From: an uncultured Clostridia bacterium
GTDB taxonomy: Bacteria > Bacillota > Clostridia > Christensenellales > CAG-138
Reading direction: 5' to 3'
Assembly (NCBI GenBank): GCA_947304365.1
Contig: CAMZAY010000084.1
Location: 1-5,684 of the forward strand
Length of the DNA stretch: 5,684 nucleotides
Within the stretch, counting starts at the first letter, position 1; every line of letters starts with the position of its first letter. This document shows, piece by piece, positions 1 through 5,684 of this stretch. The position numbers were made by a program, and so were the translations under genes. The notes beneath the pieces are model-generated. The model saw only the letters and a list, made by a program, of their open reading frames with translations. It was not told the DNA's origin and did no database searches.

Positions 1-325
1 CATCCAGAAGGCGGTATCCCAGTGGACCCGCGGCAAGGGTTTCGATACCTTCTGCCCCATCGGTCCTCATATCGAGACGGAGCTTGACGCTTATAACGCG
101 CCAATCGAGACGAGGGTCAACGGCGAAGTCAAACAGCATTCCAACACAAACTGCATGACTCACGACGTGGACAAGCTCGTTTGCTATATCACCGAGTGCA
201 TGACGCTTCTCCCCGGCGACGTAATCGCGACCGGCACTCCCGAGGGTATCGGCTCCATGCAGCGCGGCGATATCGTTGAGGTCGAGATCGGCGGGATCGG
301 CGTTCTTCGCAACAGGATAGTTTAA
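1..325 (+). CDS. Fumarylacetoacetate hydrolase (FAH) family protein, C-terminal part (5' end outside window)
   Basis: The reading frame is open from the window edge (first full codon at base 2) to a TAA at 323-325, giving 107 visible residues. The segment reads like the C-terminal half of FAH-fold enzymes: SQWTRGKGFDTFCPIGP near the start, then LLPGDVIATGTPEGIG, and a closing GDIVEVEIGGIGVLRN. These match the conserved RGK..D.F.P.GP and GD.I.TGTP.G(I/V)G blocks of the family. Known members are metal-dependent hydrolases, decarboxylases or isomerases acting on 2-oxo or acylpyruvate-type acids, such as acylpyruvases, oxaloacetate tautomerase/decarboxylase and 2-hydroxyhepta-2,4-diene-1,7-dioate isomerase. 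The metal-binding acidic residues lie upstream of the window, so the substrate cannot be assigned. The stop overlaps the start of rqcH by one base (TAATG), so the two are probably co-transcribed. The family call is firm and the reaction is unknown. Confidence 0.9.
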   Translation, partial: IQKAVSQWTRGKGFDTFCPIGPHIETELDAYNAPIETRVNGEVKQHSNTNCMTHDVDKLVCYITECMTLLPGDVIATGTPEGIGSMQRGDIVEVEIGGIGVLRNRIV

Positions 326-2031
326 TGGACGGTTTATCCTTGGCGGCCGTTGTGTATGAGCTCAGATCGCTCATAGGCGGCCGAATCGAAAAAGTCCAGC
401 AGCCCGAAAGGGATGAGCTGTTATTATCGATCCATTCAGCAGGCGGCGGCTGTCGCCTGCTTCTTTCCGCTTCGCCGGAAAACTGCCGCGTCGTACTTAC
501 AGATGAAAAAAAGCCCTCGCCCGCGGAGGCGCCGGCATTCCTCATGCTCATGAGGAAATACCTTACGGGGGCAAGGATAGTAGGCATAAACCAGCCGAAT
601 CTTGACAGGATCGCGGAATTCGATATCGAGACCTATTCCGAATTGAAGGATATCGTAAAGCTTAAACTCGTCTGCGAAGTAATGGGCAGGCATTCCAATA
701 TAATTCTTTTGGATGAAGACGGCTCCGTTATTGACGCAATAAGGCGCGTCGGCCCTTCCGTATCGTCCGCGAGGATTGTGCTTCCGAAGGTCAGGTACGA
801 ATACCCGCCCTCCAAAAAGAAAAACGATCCGCTTCTGGCTGAAGCATCAGATTTTGAGTTCGTTATAAGGAATTCGATGAAACCCGAAGCTGCGCTCTCG
901 GAAAACTTCTACGGGCTTTCCCCCGCCGTCGCAAAAAAGCTGATCGCTTCGCTCGGGTTTCCGGACTGCGGCGAAGAAGAGCTCGGGAACCGTCTTGCCA
1001 GCTTCTATGCCGATTTCCGCGAAGGAAGGTTCTACCCCTGCCTCGTTACAGCGGGAGGCGCGTACGTTTCGACGCTTCCATTCGATCCGAAGGACGGATC
1101 CGAAGTGCGGCGCTTCGGCTCCATGAATGAGGCGGTATGCGAATTCTATTCAGGGCGCGCGGCTTCGGAGAGCATAAAAAGGCGTACTTCTTCTTACGAG
1201 CACGTCATAAAAAACGCCGTAGCCAAGCTTGAAAAGAAGCTGGGCATTTTCTCCGCGGCGATCTCAAGCGAAGAGGAAAACGAAAAGCTCAGGCTATACG
1301 GCGAATTGCTTACGGCAAATCTCTATTCGGTACCGAACAAGACGGACCGCGCGGCGGTTATGAACTATTACCTCGATCCACCCGCGCTCATCGAGATCCC
1401 GCTCGATCCCAAGCTTTCCGCTGCGGACAACGCGCAGAAGTACTATTCCAAATACCGCAAAGCCAAGCTTTCGCGCGATCACGCGCTCAAAATGGCAAGC
1501 GAGGTCTCAAAAGAGCTCGATTATCTTGAGGAGCTCCTCTATACGCTCTCCTGCTGCGAGGGCGAATCGGAGCTTAACGAGATCAGACAGGAGCTTATCT
1601 CGAGCGGATATTTGCAGGAAAATCCGAAGCAGAAGCGCTCCGCCGCTCCCGTAAAGCTTCCGCCTTCAAAGCCGTATTCGTATAAGTCCCGCGACGGATT
1701 CGAGATACTCGTCGGCAAGAACAATCGCCAGAACGACAAGCTCACATTAAGCATCGCCGAACCTTCGGACACATGGCTGCACGTTAAGGATATCCACGGT
1801 TCGCACGTCATAATAAGGAACGGAGGCAGGCTGACCGATACCGCTTTGTTTGACGCCGCCATGCTTGCCGCGTATTATTCGAAGGCGCGCGGTTCCGCGA
1901 CAGTTCCCGTCGATTACGCCGAAGCGAGATACGTTAAGAAGCCCTCCGGCGCAAAACCGGGCATGGTGATCTATACGCACCAGCACACCGTTTACGTAAC
2001 GCCCGACGCCGATCACCTGAAAAAGCTTTAG
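325..2031 (+). CDS. rqcH: RqcH (Rqc2/NFACT family) ribosome-associated quality control factor
   Basis: This 568-residue protein has the full bacterial NFACT layout and near-usual length. The NFACT-N domain (about 1-210) carries the DR pair at Asp94-Arg95, the counterpart of the tRNA-contacting Asp-Arg of Bacillus RqcH, and the hallmark MGRHSN motif at 120-125. A helix-hairpin-helix-like segment (GLSPAVAKKLIASLG) lies near 197-211. A charged coiled-coil middle follows (about 280-430), then an NFACT-R domain (about 450-560) with DTWLHVKDIHGSHVII. Family knowledge: RqcH binds 50S subunits holding stalled peptidyl-tRNA, recruits tRNA-Ala and adds an alanine tail that marks the peptide for proteolysis. 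Older annotations call it fibronectin-binding protein A. The ATG overlaps the upstream stop by one base. A modest AGGA (314-317) sits seven bases before it, inside the FAH gene, so translation is probably coupled. The gene ends tail to tail with gpr. No residue looks missing. Confidence 0.95.
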   Translation: MDGLSLAAVVYELRSLIGGRIEKVQQPERDELLLSIHSAGGGCRLLLSASPENCRVVLTDEKKPSPAEAPAFLMLMRKYLTGARIVGINQPNLDRIAEFDIETYSELKDIVKLKLVCEVMGRHSNIILLDEDGSVIDAIRRVGPSVSSARIVLPKVRYEYPPSKKKNDPLLAEASDFEFVIRNSMKPEAALSENFYGLSPAVAKKLIASLGFPDCGEEELGNRLASFYADFREGRFYPCLVTAGGAYVSTLPFDPKDGSEVRRFGSMNEAVCEFYSGRAASESIKRRTSSYEHVIKNAVAKLEKKLGIFSAAISSEEENEKLRLYGELLTANLYSVPNKTDRAAVMNYYLDPPALIEIPLDPKLSAADNAQKYYSKYRKAKLSRDHALKMASEVSKELDYLEELLYTLSCCEGESELNEIRQELISSGYLQENPKQKRSAAPVKLPPSKPYSYKSRDGFEILVGKNNRQNDKLTLSIAEPSDTWLHVKDIHGSHVIIRNGGRLTDTALFDAAMLAAYYSKARGSATVPVDYAEARYVKKPSGAKPGMVIYTHQHTVYVTPDADHLKKL

Positions 2032-2945
2032 ACAGAGAGCGCTCTTACTGCATCATAGTCTTTCCCGAACAGGGCGCGGTTGATCCCCTCGGCCAGTATC
2101 CCGGACATATCCCTTACTATTGTATCAATATCCTTCGGGGTGACGATAAGGTCTTCGAGTTTTTCATCGGAGGCCTTTTTTGCAAGCGCTTCGATACTCG
2201 CTTCGCTGTCGCTTATTCCCGCCTGTGAGGCGATATAAAGAAGCGCGTCGCGGGTTATCGTCGAAGCGTGCACCACGAGCGGCACGCCTATCGCGATCAC
2301 GGGTATCCCCAGACCTTCTTCGTTAAGCCCTTTTCGCAAATTGCCGACTCCGGAGCCCGGCTCGATTCCCGCGTTCGATAGCTGAATGGTCGTACTGATC
2401 CTTGACGCGCGCCTTGATGCGAGCGAGTCTACTGCGATTATAACGTCCGGCTCAACGGCATTGCTTACGCCCTTTATCATATCGAAAGATTCTATCCCCG
2501 TTGTACCGAGAACGCCGGGAGCGAGCTTCGAAATGGTCCTGAGGTTATCGGAGAATGCCCCCGGTATCGCAGAATCGAAATGTCTTGTCGCAAAAACTCC
2601 CTTGACCGTGCGCGGGCCGAGGGAGTCCGGAGTAACGTTTTCGTTTCCGAGTCCGACGACGAGCACACGCATGTTTTTGGAAAATGAAGCCATCAATCGT
2701 TCAAGCTCGCCTGAAAGCACCCGTGCGACGGATGTAAATAATTCGAGCGGCCTAAGTTCAAGCTCGCACGCTTCAAGGGTGATATAGCGCCCTTTTGATT
2801 TGCCGAGCTTCTTTGCCGCGTCGTCGTTCAATACGTCGATGCGGGATATTTCGACGCCGTCCTTTTCGTCCTTCTCCTCCGTCACGCCCTTAATATCGGG
2901 ATCGAGTTCTCTCGCTTCCATTGCGAGGTCTGTATAATAACTCAT
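2028..2945 (-). CDS. gpr: GPR endopeptidase, germination protease for small acid-soluble spore proteins
   Basis: This 305-residue protein is the spore protease (peptidase family A25). It degrades the alpha/beta-type small acid-soluble proteins that coat spore DNA, freeing DNA and amino acids during germination. Motifs seen are YTDLAMEARE at the N terminus, VVGLGNENVTPDSLGP at 96-111, DSLASRRASRISTTIQLS at 173-190 and NAGIEPGSGVGN at 191-202. Asp107 and Asp173 match the two essential aspartates of the Bacillus enzyme (recalled as Asp127 and Asp193), with the same 66-residue separation. By analogy autoprocessing would fall between Asp6 and Leu7, leaving a propeptide of about six residues against 15 in Bacillus. 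The protein is shorter than Bacillus GPR (about 370). The ATG at 2943-2945 follows GGAGG (complement of 2953-2957) with a seven-base spacer, which fixes the start. It is divergent from rpsT and convergent with rqcH. Expression is expected in the forespore. The enzyme call is very secure. Confidence 0.96.
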   Translation of the reverse strand: MSYYTDLAMEARELDPDIKGVTEEKDEKDGVEISRIDVLNDDAAKKLGKSKGRYITLEACELELRPLELFTSVARVLSGELERLMASFSKNMRVLVVGLGNENVTPDSLGPRTVKGVFATRHFDSAIPGAFSDNLRTISKLAPGVLGTTGIESFDMIKGVSNAVEPDVIIAVDSLASRRASRISTTIQLSNAGIEPGSGVGNLRKGLNEEGLGIPVIAIGVPLVVHASTITRDALLYIASQAGISDSEASIEALAKKASDEKLEDLIVTPKDIDTIVRDMSGILAEGINRALFGKDYDAVRALSV

Positions 2946-2976
2946 CTCATTTCCTCCCGTAATAAGTCATCCGGTA

Positions 2977-3006
2977 CAGTATCTGCGTTTTTGCAACAAT
3001 ATATCG
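2977..3006 (-). promoter_or_regulatory. Possible weak forespore (sigma-G-like) promoter for gpr
   Basis: Reading the - strand upstream of gpr, CGATA (3006-3002) and GATACTG (2983-2977) are 18 bases apart. They resemble the -35 (gHATR) and -10 (CATnnTA) elements of sigma-G promoters, with mismatches in both. The position, about 30 bases before the start codon, suits gpr, which sigma-F and sigma-G transcribe in Bacillus. The match is imperfect and the region is AT-rich, so this is a candidate only. Confidence 0.25.
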
Positions 3007-3036
3007 GAAAAATAAAGATATATATTGAAAAAAAGC

Positions 3037-3065
3037 TTGCAATCGCATTTTTGTAGTGATATAAT
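3037..3065 (+). promoter_or_regulatory. Strong housekeeping (sigma-A type) promoter of rpsT
   Basis: TTGCAA (3037-3042, four of six consensus bases) is separated by exactly 17 bases from a perfect TATAAT (3060-3065). A TG at 3057-3058 makes it an extended -10. The preceding stretch, about 3005-3034, is made of A and T tracts and could act as an UP element for RNA polymerase alpha subunits. The predicted transcript would start near 3072, giving a leader of about 30 bases. That is too short for a structured riboswitch but long enough for the Shine-Dalgarno site. This fits constitutive high expression of a ribosomal protein. Confidence 0.85.
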
Positions 3066-3086
3066 CCTGCTGTTCGAGATTTTTAT

Positions 3087-3095
3087 AGGAGGTGA
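3087..3095 (+). promoter_or_regulatory. Perfect ribosome binding site that fixes the TTG start of rpsT
   Basis: AGGAGGTGA is fully complementary to the 3' end of 16S rRNA and stands six bases before the TTG at 3102-3104. No in-frame ATG or GTG lies nearby upstream. The residues that follow (ANIKSAIKR) are the normal N terminus of S20. The site therefore supports TTG as the true initiation codon. Confidence 0.9.
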
Positions 3096-3101
3096 ACCGA
3101 T

Positions 3102-3362
3102 TTGGCAAACATTAAGTCAGCTATCAAGCGCGTCAAAGTGACCGAGAAGCAGAATCTTCGTAACCGTATCGTTACTTCTCAGTATAAGACCGCTGTTAAG
3201 AAGTTCGACAAGGCGTTGGAGTCCGGCGATGAGGCTCTCGTTAATGAGACTTATACCAATGCAGTCAGCATGGCGGATAAGGCTGCCGCTAAGGGCGTTA
3301 TTCATAAGAACGTAGCCGATCGTAAAAAGGCTCAGCTTGCCAAGAAGCTTGCTGCCAAATAA
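3102..3362 (+). CDS. rpsT: 30S ribosomal protein S20
   Basis: This 86-residue, lysine-rich helical protein has the family's usual length (87 in E. coli). It shows the typical N-terminal ANIKSAIKRV, the central NRIVTSQYKTAVKKF, and the C-terminal KGVIHKNVADRKKAQLAKKLAA. S20 binds 16S rRNA at the base of the 30S body and helps early subunit assembly. The gene starts with TTG behind an ideal Shine-Dalgarno sequence. E. coli rpsT also uses UUG, and its translation is feedback-regulated by S20, so the rare start may be functional here too. It is a single-gene unit with its own strong promoter and a hairpin terminator about 30 bases after the stop. It is transcribed away from gpr and towards holA. 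Codons such as GCT, GTT, AAG and CGT are more frequent than in the neighbouring genes, as expected for a highly expressed gene. Confidence 0.98.
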   Translation: MANIKSAIKRVKVTEKQNLRNRIVTSQYKTAVKKFDKALESGDEALVNETYTNAVSMADKAAAKGVIHKNVADRKKAQLAKKLAAK

Positions 3363-3393
3363 GGTTTATCGTTAAGATTTACCCACTTGATAA

Positions 3394-3423
3394 AAAAGAC
3401 CGATGCATTCGTATCGGTCTTTT
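3394..3423. terminator. Bidirectional intrinsic terminator between rpsT and holA
   Basis: AAAAGACCGAT (3394-3404) pairs perfectly with ATCGGTCTTTT (3413-3423). The stem can extend inward by a G-T and a C-G pair to a four-base loop (ATTC, 3407-3410). On the + strand the stem runs into TTTT, ending rpsT about 30 bases after its stop. On the - strand the complementary run of six A gives a T tract, and the hairpin begins about seven bases after the holA stop. One element can thus end transcription from both sides. Confidence 0.92.
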
Positions 3424-3429
3424 AGTGTA

Positions 3430-4422
3430 TTATACGGGGAATTGTCTCCATTCGTGTTTGAGCAGTACGAGCTCAAGATACTTATCCTCTTTCATCGTGC
3501 CGGATATTTTCATAAAAGCAGTATCCGACAGGTCGCCGATCAGCTTTAACAGCTCATCCTGCGTGAATCTTTTCGCCGCGTCGTAAGCCCTCTCGTTAGC
3601 GTATCTGTTGCCCTCCATAGAAGCTGCCACGTCGTTTTTGCGGCGGCCCGCGTCTATGCCGCGTCTTGCCTCGAGCATAAGCTTGAAACGGCTCACAAGG
3701 AACGCAGAGACGCTCATGGGCTCGTTCCCGTCGTCGATCAGCGCGTGAAGCGCAAGTATCCCATCCCCCGCCTTGCCGTATGTGAACATATCCAGCATAT
3801 CGAACACCCTTACGTCAAGCGACGCGCGTATGCAGACGGAGATATCCTGTGCGGTAACACTGCAGCCGGGGCCGACGAAGTCTATGAGCTTATCGGTCTC
3901 GCTGACGAGATTCGCCATTTCCGTTCCGACGACGCGTACCAGGAGCTGCGCGGTATCCTGCGAAAGATGTACGCCTGCTTCAGATGCGTGCTTCATGCAC
4001 CATTTAGCGCACTCGAATATGGACAGCTTGTCGAACAAGACCTCCGAATCGTTGGCTTTGGCATATTTCAATACGGAGCTGTTAGCGGGAAGCTTGCCCT
4101 TGAAGAAGAGTATGAGGAGCGTTTCATCGGGATGCGATGAAAACACGTCCATGTATTTTGCGGCCTCTATACCGTCCGCAAGCTCGTTTACAACGACGAC
4201 CCTTTTGTCCGAAAACAGGGGGAGCGTTTCGCAGTTCTCGGAAAGCTCCTGAGGAGCTGGCTTATTGAGCACGCAGAAATTGAACGGCCTGAAATCCTCG
4301 GGGATCAGGTTTTCAAGCGCCTTGAGAGCCTGCGCCTTGACGTACTCCTCCTCTCCGTGAAACAACAGTGTTCCGGAGGGGACGCCGCTTTTTATTCTTT
4401 TAAAATAATCGCTGTAGTTCAT
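3430..4422 (-). CDS. holA: DNA polymerase III subunit delta (clamp loader)
   Basis: This 330-residue protein has the family's typical length. Family-type blocks are the N-terminal TLLFHGEEEYVKAQALKAL (18-36), the LPLFSDKRVVVVNE block (67-80), the VGTEMANLVSETDKLIDF segment (165-182) and a C-terminal collar-type region with SAFLVSRFKLMLEARRG (239-255) and KEDKYLELVLLKHEWR (311-326). Delta is the clamp-loader subunit that opens the beta sliding clamp. It has an AAA+ fold but no working Walker A motif, and none is seen here. The ATG at 4420-4422 overlaps the comEC stop as ATGA. No Shine-Dalgarno sequence is visible at normal spacing. Translation therefore depends on reinitiation from comEC, or on leaderless mRNA from the promoter inside the comEC end. 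The gene ends seven bases from a shared terminator. The identity is secure. Confidence 0.95.
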   Translation of the reverse strand: MNYSDYFKRIKSGVPSGTLLFHGEEEYVKAQALKALENLIPEDFRPFNFCVLNKPAPQELSENCETLPLFSDKRVVVVNELADGIEAAKYMDVFSSHPDETLLILFFKGKLPANSSVLKYAKANDSEVLFDKLSIFECAKWCMKHASEAGVHLSQDTAQLLVRVVGTEMANLVSETDKLIDFVGPGCSVTAQDISVCIRASLDVRVFDMLDMFTYGKAGDGILALHALIDDGNEPMSVSAFLVSRFKLMLEARRGIDAGRRKNDVAASMEGNRYANERAYDAAKRFTQDELLKLIGDLSDTAFMKISGTMKEDKYLELVLLKHEWRQFPV

Positions 4423-5684
4423 GCTTTGATTATATCCGCAAAAAGGCTTGCTGTAAATATCAAAAGAGTCAATATAGACATTTTGATCCGCTTTTTAACG
4501 GGCCTCAATACATAGGGTGAGATAACGAACAGCAATATGAGCATAAGCGAGCACGTCAGCTCGGATGGCGGTATGACCTCCAGTTCTGAATACGGAAGAG
4601 CGCTTATCCGCTGCAAAAGCCATAGAGCCGTGTTGATCATCTTGTCAGGAACAAAGGCCAATGCAGCCCCGAGAGTCGGGAACACGACGCCGAGTATGAC
4701 GGAGATAAAGCTCAATACTATAACGACGGAAAAGATGGGGACGGCAACGATATTCGACAAGAGCGAGTATGTCGGGAAAGTCCCGAAATAATGCGCCGAG
4801 ATAAGCGCGGTCGCAGCGGTTGCGCTGAGCGTGATGAGCGCGGAGTCTAATAGCTTGCCGAGCGGACCTCCCAAGCGTTTGTTCGACCCCGGCACGATCA
4901 GCATGAATATGCCGAAACAAGCTGCGAAAGACAGACGAAAACCGACGGACCAGAATTTATACGGGGCGGCGATCAGTATAATGAGCGCCGCAAGCGAAAG
5001 CGACGATAACGGATCGCGCTTCTCCTCGACGGCGTCTGCGAGGAGTACCGTTACGCTCATTATCGAAGCCCTCACAAGGGACGGAGAAAATGCCGTGATC
5101 GCACAGTAAACCGCAAGGAACAGACTTATGACTCCAAGCCGTAAAAGAGGGTACCGCTTTGGCAGTATAAAGAACAGCAGCGCGGTAAGCACGCCGACAT
5201 GAAGACCGGAGATAGTCATAAGATGCATCGTGCCGGAGGTGCGGAAGCTGTCCGCATCGTACTCGTCAATCCCCGATTTGTCGCCAAGCAGGAATGCTGT
5301 AACGATGGGCGCGTTATCCGGAAAAAGGTCATCGATTTTTTCGGCAAGGAACCGCTTTAATGAATCGAGCTTCCTCGCAACCGGCAGGGCGTTCTCTCCG
5401 ATGATCTCAAAATCTGTGCATTCGGCTTTGACCGATACGCCGGATGCGAGAAGAACGAGCTGCTCGTCATAATTGTCAAACCGTTTCGCGGGCGGCTTTG
5501 CTTCGCATTCGGCTTTTATCTTATCGCCTATCTTGAGCGCGGCGCGGCCGCCTTTCACTTTCAGCTTTACGTTATACTTAAGGAGCGATCCCGACAGCGA
5601 GGCGTTAGTAAGCACGACCGTGCCGGCGTTTGAACCCGAGATCTCCCTCACCGTACCGGTAAGGACGTAATTCCCGGGCGCAAT
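4419..5684 (-). CDS. comEC: ComEC/Rec2-family DNA uptake channel, short form lacking the beta-lactamase domain (5' end outside window)
   Basis: The frame is open to the window edge, giving 421 visible residues. A GTG at 5649-5651 has no ribosome binding site, and family-like sequence (NYVLTGTVREI) continues before it, so the true start lies beyond the window. Counting from the edge, residues 1 to about 100 form the OB-like DUF4131 region, ending in NYDEQLVLLASGVSVKAE. The Competence domain begins near 120 with TAFLLGDKSGIDEYDADSFRTSGTMHLMTISGLHVGVL, its signature. About eight hydrophobic segments follow up to residue 418. ComEC is the inner-membrane channel that passes single-stranded DNA into the cell in natural transformation. 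Full-length members (about 750 residues) carry a C-terminal metallo-beta-lactamase domain with a DVGQG motif. Here the protein stops just after a last hydrophobic segment (SILTLLIFTASLFADII) and overlaps holA by four bases. Whether this form still transports DNA cannot be told. Confidence 0.9.
   Translation of the reverse strand: MAPGNYVLTGTVREISGSNAGTVVLTNASLSGSLLKYNVKLKVKGGRAALKIGDKIKAECEAKPPAKRFDNYDEQLVLLASGVSVKAECTDFEIIGENALPVARKLDSLKRFLAEKIDDLFPDNAPIVTAFLLGDKSGIDEYDADSFRTSGTMHLMTISGLHVGVLTALLFFILPKRYPLLRLGVISLFLAVYCAITAFSPSLVRASIMSVTVLLADAVEEKRDPLSSLSLAALIILIAAPYKFWSVGFRLSFAACFGIFMLIVPGSNKRLGGPLGKLLDSALITLSATAATALISAHYFGTFPTYSLLSNIVAVPIFSVVIVLSFISVILGVVFPTLGAALAFVPDKMINTALWLLQRISALPYSELEVIPPSELTCSLMLILLFVISPYVLRPVKKRIKMSILTLLIFTASLFADIIKA
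4429..4457 (-). promoter_or_regulatory. Candidate promoter for holA inside the 3' end of comEC
   Basis: On the - strand TTTACA (4457-4452, five of six bases of the -35 consensus) is followed after exactly 17 bases by a perfect TATAAT (4434-4429). The hexamers overlap sense codons of comEC (Phe-Thr and Asp-Ile-Ile). The -10 ends six bases before the holA ATG, so the usual start point falls on the A of that ATG (4422), which predicts a leaderless transcript. The match is strong, but it is sequence evidence only. Confidence 0.6.

Noticed and set aside
189..693. Two overlapping - strand open frames (189-587 and 436-693)
   Set aside because: They lie antisense to the FAH gene end and rqcH, have arginine-rich or otherwise unfamily-like sequence, and lack ribosome binding sites. 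They are frame shadows of real genes.
2036..2045. Perfect palindrome AGAGCGCTCT near the rqcH/gpr junction, considered as a terminator
   Set aside because: It has no loop and no adjacent T run on the + strand. On the - strand a T run follows only after more than ten bases, beyond the gpr stop. It encodes the last residues of GPR and is probably chance.
3066..3101. Structured leader or riboswitch upstream of rpsT
   Set aside because: The predicted leader is only about 30 bases and is largely occupied by the ribosome binding site. No stable hairpin is visible in it.
3745..4252. Two + strand open frames of 131 and 159 codons within holA
   Set aside because: holA is clearly the coding strand, with family motifs along its full length. 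The antisense frames show no recognisable domain, so they were left out.
4645..4920. - strand open frame of 91 codons inside comEC in another frame
   Set aside because: Its translation is rich in Arg and His, as expected from out-of-frame reading. The ComEC frame is continuous and shows the expected membrane segments, so there is no sign of a frameshift.
5649..5651. GTG as the start codon of comEC
   Set aside because: There is no ribosome binding site before it, the frame stays open to the window edge, and the upstream residues fit the OB-like domain. The gene is better treated as cut by the window.
1..5684. Mobile elements, CRISPR arrays, tRNA or defence-type systems
   Set aside because: No terminal inverted repeats, transposase-like sequence, regularly spaced repeats or tRNA-like folds were seen. 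Nearly all of the window is covered by recognisable chromosomal genes.

Overview
The window looks like an ordinary chromosomal segment of an endospore-forming member of the Bacillota, most likely a clostridial lineage of moderate GC. The main evidence is a complete gene for GPR, the germination protease of spore formers. Support comes from the comEC-holA / rpsT / gpr neighbourhood and from Bacillota-style AGGAGG ribosome binding sites. I cannot name a genus.

Layout, left to right. (1) On the + strand, the 3' end of a fumarylacetoacetate hydrolase (FAH) family enzyme gene (1-325) overlaps by one base the start of rqcH (325-2031). RqcH is the NFACT-family protein that adds C-terminal alanine tails to nascent chains on stalled 50S subunits. 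(2) On the - strand, gpr (2028-2945) runs towards rqcH. The two stop codons interlock in a 4-base overlap, with no terminator visible between them. (3) A short AT-rich divergent intergenic region (2946-3101) carries a strong housekeeping-type promoter for rpsT, and possibly a weak sporulation-type promoter for gpr on the other strand. (4) rpsT (3102-3362, + strand) encodes ribosomal protein S20 and starts with TTG behind a perfect Shine-Dalgarno sequence. (5) A symmetrical hairpin flanked by A and T runs (3394-3423) can terminate both rpsT and the opposing holA. (6) On the - strand, comEC (4419-5684, its 5' end beyond the window) and holA (3430-4422) overlap by four bases (ATGA). comEC encodes the DNA-uptake channel and holA encodes the DNA polymerase III delta subunit.

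The genes cover translation (S20), translation quality control (RqcH), replication (HolA), DNA uptake (ComEC) and spore germination (GPR), plus one small-molecule enzyme. They are neighbours rather than one pathway. I see no mobile element, CRISPR array, tRNA, rRNA or wholly unknown gene, and I do not think the window holds an undescribed system.

The points most worth following up are two. A near-consensus promoter lies inside the last codons of comEC and is placed so that holA mRNA could start exactly at its ATG (leaderless). The ComEC protein also stops right after its membrane domain, without the usual C-terminal metallo-beta-lactamase domain.
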